Assembly (NCBI GenBank): GCA_964019425.1
Contig: OZ025790.1
Location: 248,001 to 312,000 of the forward strand
Source: Flectonema sp. DT1601
Taxonomy: Eukaryota > Euglenozoa > Diplonemea > Diplonemida > Diplonemidae
Reading direction: 5' to 3'
DNA: 64,000 bases
Position numbers and translations under genes: made by a program. Shown piece after piece: positions 55,201 through 64,000 of this stretch (positions are counted from its first letter, which is position 1; each line of letters begins with the position of its first letter). The notes below the pieces were generated by a model that ran no database searches, had not been told where the DNA came from, and worked only from the letters and a program-made list of their open reading frames with translations.

Positions 55201-58200
55201 CAACATATTGAGTTGTTACAAACTCCAAAAGGACACAAAGTTGATCCGCTTTTAGCGATTCCAGAACACATATGACTACTGCAGTACTTCTCATCACAAC
55301 ATGTTGAGTCGTCGCAGTTTGATAAACAGTTAATGGCTGCGGAATTATTCTTTAGCATACCACTTGAGCAGGTATGTGAGTCACACATACCAGTTTCACA
55401 ACAAACAGTTTCTGTACAAGACAATCCTGGACATACGATCGTTGAAGCATTCGGTTTTGCGTTACCAGAGCAGACTATTGAATCACAAGTAATAATATCA
55501 CAACAAGCCTGATCACTACATCTACCACCTTGACATAACATACTAGGAGTATTTAATGTTCCTGAAGTACAGCTATGAGATGAACAAAATACAAAATCAC
55601 AACAAACATTTTCATTACAAGAGCCAAAGCATGGAATCTTGTTTGACGGTGTTGGTTTACTCCTACCGGTCCTGCATATATAAGAATTACAAAACACCGC
55701 ATCACAACAGGTAGTCTCAGAACAAATACCTCCAGCACATGTTATTAGGTTATTATTAGTCTTGTCTTTCCCTATAATACAATTGTATGAAGAACATGTC
55801 CTTGCTTCACAGCAAGTCGTCAGATCACAACCCGCAGCGAGACACAACAATGTGTTGCCACTTGGCTTCGCAACTAAAGGAACGGTACATGTGAATGAGC
55901 TGCACATGTTTACTGAGTCACAACAAGTCGAATCATCACAACCCGCAGCGAGACACAACAATGTGTTGCCACTTGGCTTCGCAACTAAAGGAGCAGTACA
56001 TGTGAATGAGCTGCACATGTTTACTGAGTCACAACAAGTCGAATCATCACAACCTGCAGCGAGACACAACAATGTGTTGCCACTTGGCTTCGCAACTAAA
56101 GGAGCGGTACATGTGAATGAGCTGCACATGTTTACTGAGTCACAACAAGTTGAATCATCACAACCTGCAGCGAGACACAACAATGTGTTGGCACTTGGCT
56201 TCGCAACTAAAGGAGCGGTACATGTGAATGAGCTGCACATGTTTACTGAGTCACAACAAGTTGAATCATCACAACCTGCAGCGAGACACAACAATGTGTT
56301 GCCACTTGGCTTCGCAACTAAAGGAGCAGTACATGTGAATGAGCTGCACATGTTTACTGAGTCACAACAAGTCGAATCATCACAACCCGCAGCGAGACAC
56401 AACAATGTGTTGGCACTTGGCTTCGCAACTAAAGGAGCGGTACATGTGAACGAGCTGCACATGTTTACTGAGTCACAACAAGTCGAATCATCACAACCTG
56501 CAGCGAGACACAACAATGTGTTGGCACTTGGCTTCGCAACTAAAGGAGCGGTACATGTGAATGAGCTGCACATGTTTACTGAGTCACAACAAGTCGAATC
56601 ATCACAACCTGCAGCGAGACACAACAATGTGTTGCCACTTGGCTTCGCAACTAAAGGAGCAGTACATGTGAATGAGCTGCACATGTTTACTGAGTCACAA
56701 CAAGTCGAATCATCACAACCCGCAGCGAGACACAACAATGTGTTGCCACTTGGCTTCGCAACTAAAGGAGCGGTACATGTGAATGAGCTGCACATGTTTA
56801 CTGAGTCACAACAAGTTGAATCATCACAACCTGCAGCGAGACACAACAATGTGTTGGCACTTGGCTTCGCAACTAAAGGAGCGGTACATGTGAACGAGCT
56901 GCACATGTTTACTGAGTCACAACAAGTTGAATCATCACAACCCGCAGCGAGACACAACAATGTGTTGCCACTTGGCTTCGCAACTAAAGGAGCAGTACAT
57001 GTGAACGTGCTGCACATGTTTACTGAGTCACAACAAGTTGAATCATCACAACCCGCAGCGAGACACAACAATGTGTTGCCACTTGGCTTCGCAACTAAAG
57101 GAGCAGTACATGTGAACGTGCTGCACATGTTTACTGAGTCACAACAAGTCGAATCATCACAACCCGCAGCGAGACACAACAATGTGTTGCCACTTGGCTT
57201 CGCAACTAAAGGAGCAGTACATGTGAACGTGCTGCACATGTTTACTGAGTCACAACAAGTCGAATCATCACAACCCGCAGCGAGACACAACAATGTGTTG
57301 CCACTTGGCTTCGCAACTAAAGGAGCAGTACATGTGAATGAGCTGCACATGTTTACTGAGTCACAACAAGTCGAATCATCACAACCCGCAGCGAGACACA
57401 ACAATGTGTTGGCTTTAACCTTCAACATGAAATTATTCGAGCAAACGTGGCCATCACATGCTGCGTTACAACATGTCACATCATTACAAGGACCTGGATT
57501 ACAAGCAACAGTCGAAGGTGATGGCACTAACAAGGAGCCACCCATGCACGGGAAGTTGTCGCAACTGGGAACGCAACAGGTTGCGGCATTGCACATTCCG
57601 ACACACGGCGGAGGTGATGCCCTCGGTAACGTTGGAACAGAACACACATACGTTCCACAGTCAGGTTCACAACAGATTGAGTCATCACACCCAGTAGGAC
57701 AACCCCGTGTTTGAGGGTTCATTGTCAACGTCCCTGCTGTGCACGAATACAGAGCACAGGTATCGTCACAACAAGTCGCATCATCGCAAGTACCTCCCGA
57801 GCATCCAATGGTGTTGGCGCTACCCTTTAGAATTAAATTCATTGAACATGTGTGCCTATCACAAGAATCAACACAGCATTGAGAATCATCACACATACCA
57901 CTATTGCAAACAGCTGAAGCAGAATTCATAATTAGAATTTTACCCGACATACAAACATGACTGGAACAGTGCGGATAACAACATTGCATGTCATCACAGA
58001 CTCCGCCATTACATCTTATGGTAGTTGCTGATGGTTGAAGGGACCCACCTGAACAAACATGAGAATCACAACTAGGATCACAACAGACTGTTCCACTGCA
58101 GCGACCTAGACCGCAAGAAACAGTCGAAGGTGATGGCACTAACAAGGAGCCACCCATGCACGGGAAGTTGTCGCAACTGGGAACGCAACAGGTTGCGGCA

Positions 58201-61200
58201 TTGCACATTCCGACACACGGCGGAGGTGATGCCCTCGGTAACGTTGGAAAAGAACACACATACGTTCCACAGTCAGGTTCACAACAGATTGAGTCATCAC
58301 ACCCAGTAGGACAACCCCGTGTTTGAGGGTTCATTGTCAACGTCCCTGCTGTGCACGAATACAGAGCACAGGTATCGTCACAACAAGTCGCATCGTCGCA
58401 AGTACCTCCCGAGCATCCAATGGTGTTGGCGCTACCCTTTAGAATTAAATTCATTGAACATGTGTGCCTATCACAAGAATCAACACAGCATTGAGAATCA
58501 TCACACATACCACTATTGCAAACAGCTGAAGCAGAATTCATAATTAGAATTTTACCCGACATACAAACATGACTGGAACAGTGCGGATAACAACATTGCA
58601 TGTCATCACAGACTCCGCCATTACATCTTATGGTAGTTGCTGATGGTTGAAGGGACCCACCTGAACAAACATGAGAATCACAACTAGGATCACAACAGAC
58701 TGTTCCACTGCAGCGACCTAGACCGCAAGCAACAGTCGAAGGTGATGGCACTAACAAGGAGCCACCCATGCACGGGAAGTTGTCGCAACTGGGAACGCAA
58801 CAGGTTGCGGCATTGCACATTCCGACACACGGCGGAGGTGATGCCCTCGGTAACGTTGGAAAAGAACACACATACGTTCCACAGTCAGGTTCACAACAGA
58901 TTGAGTCATCACACCCAGTAGGACAACCCCGTGTTTGAGGGTTCATTGTCAACGTCCCTGCTGTGCACGAATACAGAGCACAGGTATCGTCACAACAAGT
59001 CGCATCGTCGCAAGTACCTCCCGAGCATCCAATGGTGTTGGCGCTACCCTTTAGAATTAAATTCATTGAACATGTGTGCCTATCACAAGAATCAACACAG
59101 CATTGAGAATCATCACACATACCACTATTGCAAACAGCTGAAGCAGAATTCATAATTAGAATTTTACCCGACATACAAACATGACTGGAACAGTGCGGAT
59201 AACAACATTGCATGTCATCACAGACTCCGCCATTACATCTTATGGTAGTTGCTGATGGTTGAAGGGACCCACCTGAACAAACATGAGAATCACAACTAGG
59301 ATCACAACAGACTGTTCCACTGCAGCGACCTAGACCGCAAGCAACAGTCGAAGGTGATGGCACTAACAAGGAGCCACCCATGCACGGGAAGTTGTCGCAA
59401 CTGGGAACGCAACAGGTTGCGGCATTGCACATTCCGACACACGGCGGAGGTGATGCCCTCGGTAACGTTGGAACAGAACACACATACGTTCCACAGTCAG
59501 GTTCACAACAGATTGAGTCATCACATCCAGTAGGACAACCCCGTGTTTGAGGGTTCATTGTCAACGTCCCTGCTGTGCACGAATACAGAGCACAGGTATC
59601 GTCACAACAAGTCACATCGTCGCAAGTACCTCCCGAGCATCCAATGGTGTTGGCGCTACCCTTTAGAATTAAATTCATTGAACATGTGTGCCTATCACAA
59701 GAATCAACACAGCATTGAGAATCATCACACATTCCCTTACCGCAAACAGCTGAGGCAGAATTCATAATTAGAATTTTACCCGACATACAAACATGACTGG
59801 AACAGTGCGGATAACAACATTGCATGTCATCACAGACTCCGCCATTACATCTTATGGTAGTTGCTGATGGTTGAAGGGACCCACCTGAACAAACATGAGA
59901 ATCACAACTAGGATCACAACAGACTGTTCCACTGCAGCGACCTAGACCGCAAGCAACAGTCGAAGGTGATGGCACTAACAAGGAGCCACCCATGCACGGG
60001 AAGTTGTCGCAACTGGGAACGCAACAGGTTGCGGCATTGCACATTCCGACACACGGCGGAGGTGATGCCCTCGGTAACGTTGGAAAAGAACACACATACG
60101 TTCCACAGTCAGGTTCACAACAGATTGAGTCATCACATCCAGTAGGACAACCCCGTGTTTGAGGGTTCATTGTCAACGTCCCTGCTGTGCACGAATACAG
60201 AGCACAGGTATCGTCACAACAAGTCACATCGTCGCAAGTACCTCCCGAGCATCCAATGGTGTTGGCGCTACCCTTTAGAATTAAATTCATTGAACATGTG
60301 TGCCTATCACAAGAATCAACACAGCATTGAGAATCATCACACATACCACTATTGCAAACAGCTGAAGCAGAATTCATAATTAGAATTTTACCCGACATAC
60401 AAACATGACTGGAACAGTGCGGATAACAACATTGCATGTCATCACAGACTCCGCCATTACATCTTATGGTAGTTGCTGATGGTTGAAGGGACCCACCTGA
60501 ACAAACATGAGAATCACAACTAGGATCACAACAGACTGTTCCACTGCAGCGACCTAGACCGCAAGCAACAGTCGAAGGTGATGGCACTAACAAGGAGCCA
60601 CCCATGCACGGGAAGTTGTCGCAACTGGGAACGCAACAGGTTGCGGCATTGCACATTCCGACACACGGCGGAGGTGATGCCCTCGGTAACGTTGGAACAG
60701 AACACACATACGTTCCACAGTCAGGTTCACAACAGATTGAGTCATCACACCCAGTAGGACAACCCCGTGTTTGAGGGTTCATTGTCAACGTCCCTGCTGT
60801 GCACGAATACAGAGCACAGGTATCGTCACAACAAGTCGCATCGTCGCAAGTACCTCCCGAGCATCCAATGGTGTTGGCGCTACCCTTTAGAATTAAATTC
60901 ATTGAACATGTGTGCCTATCACAAGAATCAACACAGCATTGAGAATCATCACACATACCACTATTGCAAACAGCTGAAGCAGAATTCATAATTAGAATTT
61001 TACCCGACATACAAACATGACTGGAACAGTGCGGATAACAACATTGCATGTCATCACAGACTCCGCCATTACATCTTATGGTAGTTGCTGATGGTTGAAG
61101 GGACCCACCTGAACAAACATGAGAATCACAACTAGGATCACAACAGACTGTTCCACTGCAGCGACCTAGACCGCAAGAAACAGTCGAAGGTGATGGCACT

Positions 61201-62534
61201 AACAAGGAGCCACCCATGCACGGGAAGTTGTCGCAACTGGGAACGCAACAGGTTGCGGCATTGCACATTCCGACACACGGCGGAGGTGATGCCCTCGGTA
61301 ACGTTGGAACAGAACACACATACGTTCCACAGTCAGGTTCACAACAAGTAGTATCATCACAACCAATAGTCGTATCGCAAAGTGTGGTAGCAGAGTTTGA
61401 TTTTAGAACCCCCGACATACAAGTGTGTGACGAACACGATGGAGAACAACACGTATTTTCATCACAAGTACTAGCACAGGCAATAACCTGTGCAAAATCA
61501 ACGAGAGAACCAGTAACCTGGCATTTATATGTGGCACAATAACCTTCTTTAACAAGTATAATAAGATCATTGTTAACAAGAAGGAAATGAAGATTGAATG
61601 CAGCGTAAGCATCGATGACACCAATTAGAGTACGCCCTAGAACCTGAACTTGAGTCGCAGATGTGGTATCTTCAACGTAATATCCAAGACCAGAATCGGC
61701 TACGTGGATTCCAAGTGGTGTAGCTAAAATTCGAAAAACGTTTGAATAAGGTGTCATTTGTGCAAAACCTGTTAAGTCTTCCTCAAATGAAATCACTGCG
61801 TTGGATTGAATACCATACAACCTTTTGGTTCCTGCTTCGTTGTCAAATAATAATTTGCTCATAATTCTTCCATTTCCATTAACAGAAATTCTATTATCCA
61901 AATTACAATCATCGAATTTTTCAAGCTGTATACGAGTTGACACAAACCCGACTCTATTTGTCATACACTGCGTGTAAATAGAAAACACAGGTAATCCAAA
62001 CATAAAAGGAGGTGCTTGATTATTCAAATCTCCATTAAACACTAAATCCTCATAAATAAAACGAATACCATTATTACACGCTATGTATATTTTATCATTA
62101 CCATGAAGGGGATTACTCTCAAACGCATTGCAATTTGCTAATGGATAAACTTTTTGGAGAGTTATAGCAATCGGTGTGATAGAGGAATCGACTCTAAAGA
62201 CTTTGACGTCGATTGATGTTAGAATATATGCTTGCGGTTGACTGGGTGATACAAATAAATCAATTGGATCCGTTGCGATGTCACAAAGACCACTTCCAGA
62301 TATCGATACCGTCAAAGGATTGAACGCCGTCAGACAAGGTTGGGCAACGTTTCCAACCCTACTTGCTATGAATACTATATTAGTGTAAGCATGATGTTTC
62401 ATAATCCTCGGTGTACCTGGCATTGCAATCGGTGAATATTCGCTATAGGGCAAAAGATCCGCAACCGGTGTTAATCCATTACAGTTTATAACAAACAACA
62501 GCAAGACAACAACAATCAGGATACTTCTCATCAT
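52284..62534 (-). CDS. Giant cysteine-rich repeat surface protein with multi-span C-terminus
   Basis: One intronless frame of 3416 residues. Residues 1-20 (SILIVVVLLLFVINCNG) are a signal peptide. Residues ~20-330 form a non-repeat domain, beta-rich, perhaps propeller-like. Residues ~330-2650 are ~70 cysteine modules of 34-37 residues built on CDDxxCC...C..xxC, arranged as six and a third copies of a 204-residue unit (~398-1675), fourteen copies of a 37-residue unit (~1700-2235) and a diverged tail. A beta-rich juxtamembrane domain follows, then about seven membrane spans and a Ser/Arg-rich cytoplasmic tail with GRGRIRRRSSS. The membrane module (VVLGATAVIPTVNAGALMRT..., NPLGLNIG) recalls, from memory, the C-terminus of kinetoplastid giant surface proteins such as Trypanosoma cruzi DGF-1. 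Likely cell-surface adhesin or sensor; function unproven. Confidence 0.93.
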   Translation of the reverse strand: MMRSILIVVVLLLFVINCNGLTPVADLLPYSEYSPIAMPGTPRIMKHHAYTNIVFIASRVGNVAQPCLTAFNPLTVSISGSGLCDIATDPIDLFVSPSQPQAYILTSIDVKVFRVDSSITPIAITLQKVYPLANCNAFESNPLHGNDKIYIACNNGIRFIYEDLVFNGDLNNQAPPFMFGLPVFSIYTQCMTNRVGFVSTRIQLEKFDDCNLDNRISVNGNGRIMSKLLFDNEAGTKRLYGIQSNAVISFEEDLTGFAQMTPYSNVFRILATPLGIHVADSGLGYYVEDTTSATQVQVLGRTLIGVIDAYAAFNLHFLLVNNDLIILVKEGYCATYKCQVTGSLVDFAQVIACASTCDENTCCSPSCSSHTCMSGVLKSNSATTLCDTTIGCDDTTCCEPDCGTYVCSVPTLPRASPPPCVGMCNAATCCVPSCDNFPCMGGSLLVPSPSTVSCGLGRCSGTVCCDPSCDSHVCSGGSLQPSATTIRCNGGVCDDMQCCYPHCSSHVCMSGKILIMNSASAVCNSGMCDDSQCCVDSCDRHTCSMNLILKGSANTIGCSGGTCDDATCCDDTCALYSCTAGTLTMNPQTRGCPTGCDDSICCEPDCGTYVCSVPTLPRASPPPCVGMCNAATCCVPSCDNFPCMGGSLLVPSPSTVACGLGRCSGTVCCDPSCDSHVCSGGSLQPSATTIRCNGGVCDDMQCCYPHCSSHVCMSGKILIMNSASAVCNSGMCDDSQCCVDSCDRHTCSMNLILKGSANTIGCSGGTCDDVTCCDDTCALYSCTAGTLTMNPQTRGCPTGCDDSICCEPDCGTYVCSFPTLPRASPPPCVGMCNAATCCVPSCDNFPCMGGSLLVPSPSTVACGLGRCSGTVCCDPSCDSHVCSGGSLQPSATTIRCNGGVCDDMQCCYPHCSSHVCMSGKILIMNSASAVCGKGMCDDSQCCVDSCDRHTCSMNLILKGSANTIGCSGGTCDDVTCCDDTCALYSCTAGTLTMNPQTRGCPTGCDDSICCEPDCGTYVCSVPTLPRASPPPCVGMCNAATCCVPSCDNFPCMGGSLLVPSPSTVACGLGRCSGTVCCDPSCDSHVCSGGSLQPSATTIRCNGGVCDDMQCCYPHCSSHVCMSGKILIMNSASAVCNSGMCDDSQCCVDSCDRHTCSMNLILKGSANTIGCSGGTCDDATCCDDTCALYSCTAGTLTMNPQTRGCPTGCDDSICCEPDCGTYVCSFPTLPRASPPPCVGMCNAATCCVPSCDNFPCMGGSLLVPSPSTVACGLGRCSGTVCCDPSCDSHVCSGGSLQPSATTIRCNGGVCDDMQCCYPHCSSHVCMSGKILIMNSASAVCNSGMCDDSQCCVDSCDRHTCSMNLILKGSANTIGCSGGTCDDATCCDDTCALYSCTAGTLTMNPQTRGCPTGCDDSICCEPDCGTYVCSFPTLPRASPPPCVGMCNAATCCVPSCDNFPCMGGSLLVPSPSTVSCGLGRCSGTVCCDPSCDSHVCSGGSLQPSATTIRCNGGVCDDMQCCYPHCSSHVCMSGKILIMNSASAVCNSGMCDDSQCCVDSCDRHTCSMNLILKGSANTIGCSGGTCDDATCCDDTCALYSCTAGTLTMNPQTRGCPTGCDDSICCEPDCGTYVCSVPTLPRASPPPCVGMCNAATCCVPSCDNFPCMGGSLLVPSPSTVACNPGPCNDVTCCNAACDGHVCSNNFMLKVKANTLLCLAAGCDDSTCCDSVNMCSSFTCTAPLVAKPSGNTLLCLAAGCDDSTCCDSVNMCSTFTCTAPLVAKPSGNTLLCLAAGCDDSTCCDSVNMCSTFTCTAPLVAKPSGNTLLCLAAGCDDSTCCDSVNMCSTFTCTAPLVAKPSGNTLLCLAAGCDDSTCCDSVNMCSSFTCTAPLVAKPSANTLLCLAAGCDDSTCCDSVNMCSSFTCTAPLVAKPSGNTLLCLAAGCDDSTCCDSVNMCSSFTCTAPLVAKPSGNTLLCLAAGCDDSTCCDSVNMCSSFTCTAPLVAKPSANTLLCLAAGCDDSTCCDSVNMCSSFTCTAPLVAKPSANTLLCLAAGCDDSTCCDSVNMCSSFTCTAPLVAKPSGNTLLCLAAGCDDSTCCDSVNMCSSFTCTAPLVAKPSANTLLCLAAGCDDSTCCDSVNMCSSFTCTAPLVAKPSGNTLLCLAAGCDDSTCCDSVNMCSSFTCTAPLVAKPSGNTLLCLAAGCDDSTCCDSVNMCSSFTCTVPLVAKPSGNTLLCLAAGCDLTTCCEARTCSSYNCIIGKDKTNNNLITCAGGICSETTCCDAVFCNSYICRTGRSKPTPSNKIPCFGSCNENVCCDFVFCSSHSCTSGTLNTPSMLCQGGRCSDQACCDIITCDSIVCSGNAKPNASTIVCPGLSCTETVCCETGMCDSHTCSSGMLKNNSAAINCLSNCDDSTCCDEKYCSSHMCSGIAKSGSTLCPFGVCNNSICCEPVLCSSHVCISGSLKSSPDTISCLNFNCEDNICCDTIACDSYTCSIALPKSNSSSILCVGTSCTEGSCCITGMCDSFTCSTGRKVNMSLTVKCPNMNCSEALCCEEVFCDSFSCPAGSDAKISSNNIKCTQQGVCDVQTCCTSTCDQYSCINFGNDKVNKTNLTCAFQPCQSAECCIPTCGMSGYICKQPQQMLKSNSECVNGICSDSACCMNPTPTPRVLSPGIEPTSSLSLEINSEFSPQQIREEEGSLLTIVLKGGTVLRFLMGETLAIKIKWKNENNSYSHTVLDKNVDHTCGSHCIEVETDANPKDSNHGIAATSLVDDKFITAEAISVNSKITNTLNGVDGIRINVKSSKFHSIGKHESLSVLFHKEIFSSDVYTEICSSSSKIDLPDGIICTCDGGLITGSVGNCQIKVKKYLKSETPKLKNQDSATTQRSIASAVVLGATAVIPTVNAGALMRTSLITGLMNCPEDETKTLDPLLNPLGLNIGNNSFSEIQGAIVGTIAIQIGLLFAIGMAAAFMATRLHVGRKRRRTFGKLPGIENIHVISTYISDVDRTYLLARARAGWILLPATFLYGGAVQLCVAGLLYCDPIFKVLSAFDLLAFGFGMPYLVFYAGRDCVTHSDVSTIDRPKKSYVKQLFWGFREWSPFRQDGHPAWSELYRLTFDGYNYNFRYWLTGELFITALLGIIGAWEPIDMPQCWTRTTLALVVMGIYTVVLIVTLPYLAFYENSLDILCAILSTALLVFMLFALREVNPSAHWTSSVGGLIDIILTWIILLKVLLNAAVFTIDEYNVWKGKGRNGLFLGHLFCCGSSVVNDDAESYLVKKYNNTDSSYVNKRSTVAAADASSLLLDDGELQEMTTSESRYDPDPESETHEVERPGIELADADVETVKSFSSGPVSISPTPTYLMSPFGRGRIRRRSSSHSPADGNNVLNVSHQWHRQPRPSSLTPPIGTPRRPSYVSIST
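55830..57420 (-). repeat. 111-bp coding tandem array, 14 copies plus partials
   Basis: Each unit encodes 37 residues containing LLCLAAGCDDSTCCDSV and CTAPLVAKPS. Copies are almost identical; variation is at three positions (CSSFTC or CSTFTC, PSG or PSA, CTA or CTV). Three adjacent copies share CSTFTC, which indicates local spread by unequal exchange or conversion. A broken-off unit at each end merges into diverged cysteine modules. Confidence 0.95.
57510..61350 (-). repeat. 612-bp coding tandem array, 6 1/3 copies
   Basis: The phrase around GTTTGAGGGTTCATTGTC (plus strand) recurs at exactly 612-bp steps from 57709 to 60769. Each unit encodes 204 residues, six cysteine modules of 34 residues that differ from one another but match between units. 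A last third of a unit lies at 57510-57700. Copies differ at scattered sites only (for example SVPTL or SFPTL, STVAC or STVSC, CDDATCC or CDDVTCC). Confidence 0.95.
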
Positions 62535-64000
62535 ATTATAGCTTGCTTTTACAACTTTTATTAATTGGGGTAAAAAAAATTATTATTATTTTTCTTTATT
62601 TTGTTTTTTCCAGATATTAAAATAAGAATCCTAATCACTCAAACATGTACGCTAAGCCTGAAAAAGGAAATGAAGTAAAAATATGTAATTGAGAACAAGA
62701 CATTAAAACAGAAATCAGAAGGTTGGAGGACGGTATAGACGACTTCCCCAGGTCATCATACTGCATCTCCTTCGGTGGCAGAGACTTACAACTCAGCCTG
62801 CTCCGATAACTGTTACCATCAGTCAGACTTAAATCAATCTCTCCTTCATGTACTCACGTAATGTCGATGTATATCACTAATGATGGCATCATCGTTTTCA
62901 CTCCAATATTTCCTTACCAGCTGTAACCTACTTCGCATTGCTCGGGTTTTCTTCTACTTCCTCGCAACCGGTGAGAGATTGGCTAATCACACTGACACTG
63001 TCATCATTGGTGTCGTACATCTTGATTATATTTTCGTCCTCTTTGCATCTAGTCTGTGTCACAGCACCAAAGCATAGTGATACAGATTGTGTTCCTGTCT
63101 TGGTTAGTACTGCAACCATGAGGCGATCGGCAGGGTGGAGGTGTTCACGATTTTTCACTTTGCTACACGAAAATTCACGATTTTTCACGATTTTTCACTT
63201 AATTTTTTGCTGCTTTTTGGTAGTGAAATCCTGTGAAAATGTGTGAAAATGTGTGAAAATGTGTGAAAATGTGTGAAAATGTGTGAAAATGTGTGAAAAT
63301 GTGTGAAAATGTGTGAAAATGTGTGAAAATGTGTGAAAATGTGTGAAAATGTGTGAAAATGTGTGAAAATGTGTGAATTCTAGTGAATTCTAGTAAAAAA
63401 AAGTGAAAAAAGTGAAAAAAGTGAGTGATATCTAGATGGTACCGTTGGTGCTGGTGTGCTGTGCGATGTCAAACCTGTTCAGTTTGCCATACGTCATGTC
63501 ACTTTGACAACTAAATGGGCATCGCTTGTGCCCAGTGACCCATCACCCTTCCTGACCATCGCTTGTGGTGAGGTTCCGGACTTTGGACCGGCGCATCGCG
63601 TGTGCGGTGGGTTTAATCACTGAGGGGCTCATTCTCGTTCATTGCCTCCTCTTTTCGCTGAGTCCCAGCGCGGGGCATTCATTTTCTCTGTTGTTGAATG
63701 CTTTGCGCTGGAGCTCCCCACAAAGCTAAAGTTGCGTGACCCCCTCTCCCTCCCGGTGCCCCAGCAGTCCGCCACACTGACCCAAGCGAAAAGAAAATGC
63801 TGCTGCCAGGAAAGTTGCACAAGAAAAAACTGCTTGGTTGGGGGGTTAGGTAGGGATGGTGCGTCCACCGGGATGATGCTGTGAGCATGGGGTCATCGGG
63901 GACATCGCTCTTCAGCTTAGAGACCTGAATGTGGTTCACATGGGAGAGGGCGTGGTTGACCTGCCTATTGACTTCCAGCAGGCGGGCGTGGTGAGGGGAG
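62535..64000. other. Upstream flank of the giant gene with GC-richer island
   Basis: From 62700 onward composition becomes more even. A minus-strand frame at 62928-63188 (for example QTRCKEDENIIKMYDTNDD) and frames at 63430-64000 look partly protein-like, but none has a start, acceptor and family I recognise. The 10-bp tandem repeat at 63232-63376 separates them. The window ends inside this region. Confidence 0.45.
63232..63376 (+). repeat. 10-bp tandem repeat GTGTGAAAAT, ~14 copies
   Basis: Thirteen exact units run from 63241 to 63370, with a partial unit on each side. The flanks (TCACGATTTTTCAC on the left, TAGTGAATTC and AAGTGAAAAA on the right) look like degenerate versions, so the array probably expanded from a GTGAAAA-rich seed. 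Confidence 0.95.

Noticed and set aside
55395-55425. Match to the kinetoplastid spliced-leader core (AGTTTCTGTAC)
   Set aside because: Lies inside the giant coding frame with no Sm-site or SL RNA context; chance match.
55762-57714. 650-codon open frame on the plus strand
   Set aside because: It is antisense to the 111-bp coding array; one stop-free unit repeated fourteen times keeps the frame open. No acceptor or family supports it.
57707-60991. Six identical 74-codon plus-strand frames 612 bp apart
   Set aside because: Shadows of the 612-bp unit of the giant minus-strand gene.
55830-61350. CRISPR-like regular repeat spacing
   Set aside because: Repeats are contiguous coding units without unique spacers, inside one eukaryotic gene.

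Overview
The window is nuclear DNA from a flagellated protist, most likely a euglenozoan. Three things support this. It encodes three copies of a major paraflagellar rod (PFR) protein and a BILBO1-like flagellar pocket collar protein. All fourteen recognised genes lie on the minus strand, as in a polycistronic unit. Most start codons follow a polypyrimidine tract and AG at short range, as expected for spliced-leader trans-splicing. At least six genes also carry ordinary GT-AG cis introns; together with the three PFR copies this makes up to 15 introns, almost unheard of in trypanosomatids. A diplonemid or an early-branching, free-living kinetoplastid fits best; I cannot decide between them from this sequence alone.

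Layout in transcription order, from high to low coordinates. At 62.6-64 kb is an upstream flank with a 10-bp tandem repeat and a GC-richer, unclassified island. At 52.3-62.5 kb is one intronless 3416-residue surface protein: signal peptide, a long cysteine-rich ectodomain made of a 612-bp array (6 1/3 copies) and a 111-bp array (14 copies), several membrane spans and a cytoplasmic tail. At 42.6-52.3 kb is a gene-poor stretch holding a 1.8-kb element with ~185-bp inverted termini and copies of short dispersed repeats. At 37.9-42.6 kb is a RalGAP beta-like subunit. At 23.9-37.4 kb are the three PFR copies (the most upstream one truncated and mosaic), with a cytosolic leucyl-tRNA synthetase between copies 2 and 1. 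At 19.8-22.9 kb are an EF-hand protein and the BILBO1-like protein. At 16.8-19.4 kb are a cupin-like protein, a small spliced gene and a MAP2K-like kinase. At 8.2-15.0 kb are a coiled-coil protein and two proteins I cannot assign. The first 8.2 kb has no gene I can support, only short dispersed repeats and homopolymers.

Functionally the middle of the window is flagellum-centred: PFR structural protein, flagellar pocket collar protein and an EF-hand partner candidate. The remaining genes are signalling (MAP2K-like, RalGAP beta), translation (LeuRS) and surface (giant Cys-rich protein). Intergenic DNA is extremely rich in A/T homopolymers. Reconstructed exon lengths close in frame for every spliced gene described, which is the main evidence for the introns; none is confirmed by cDNA.
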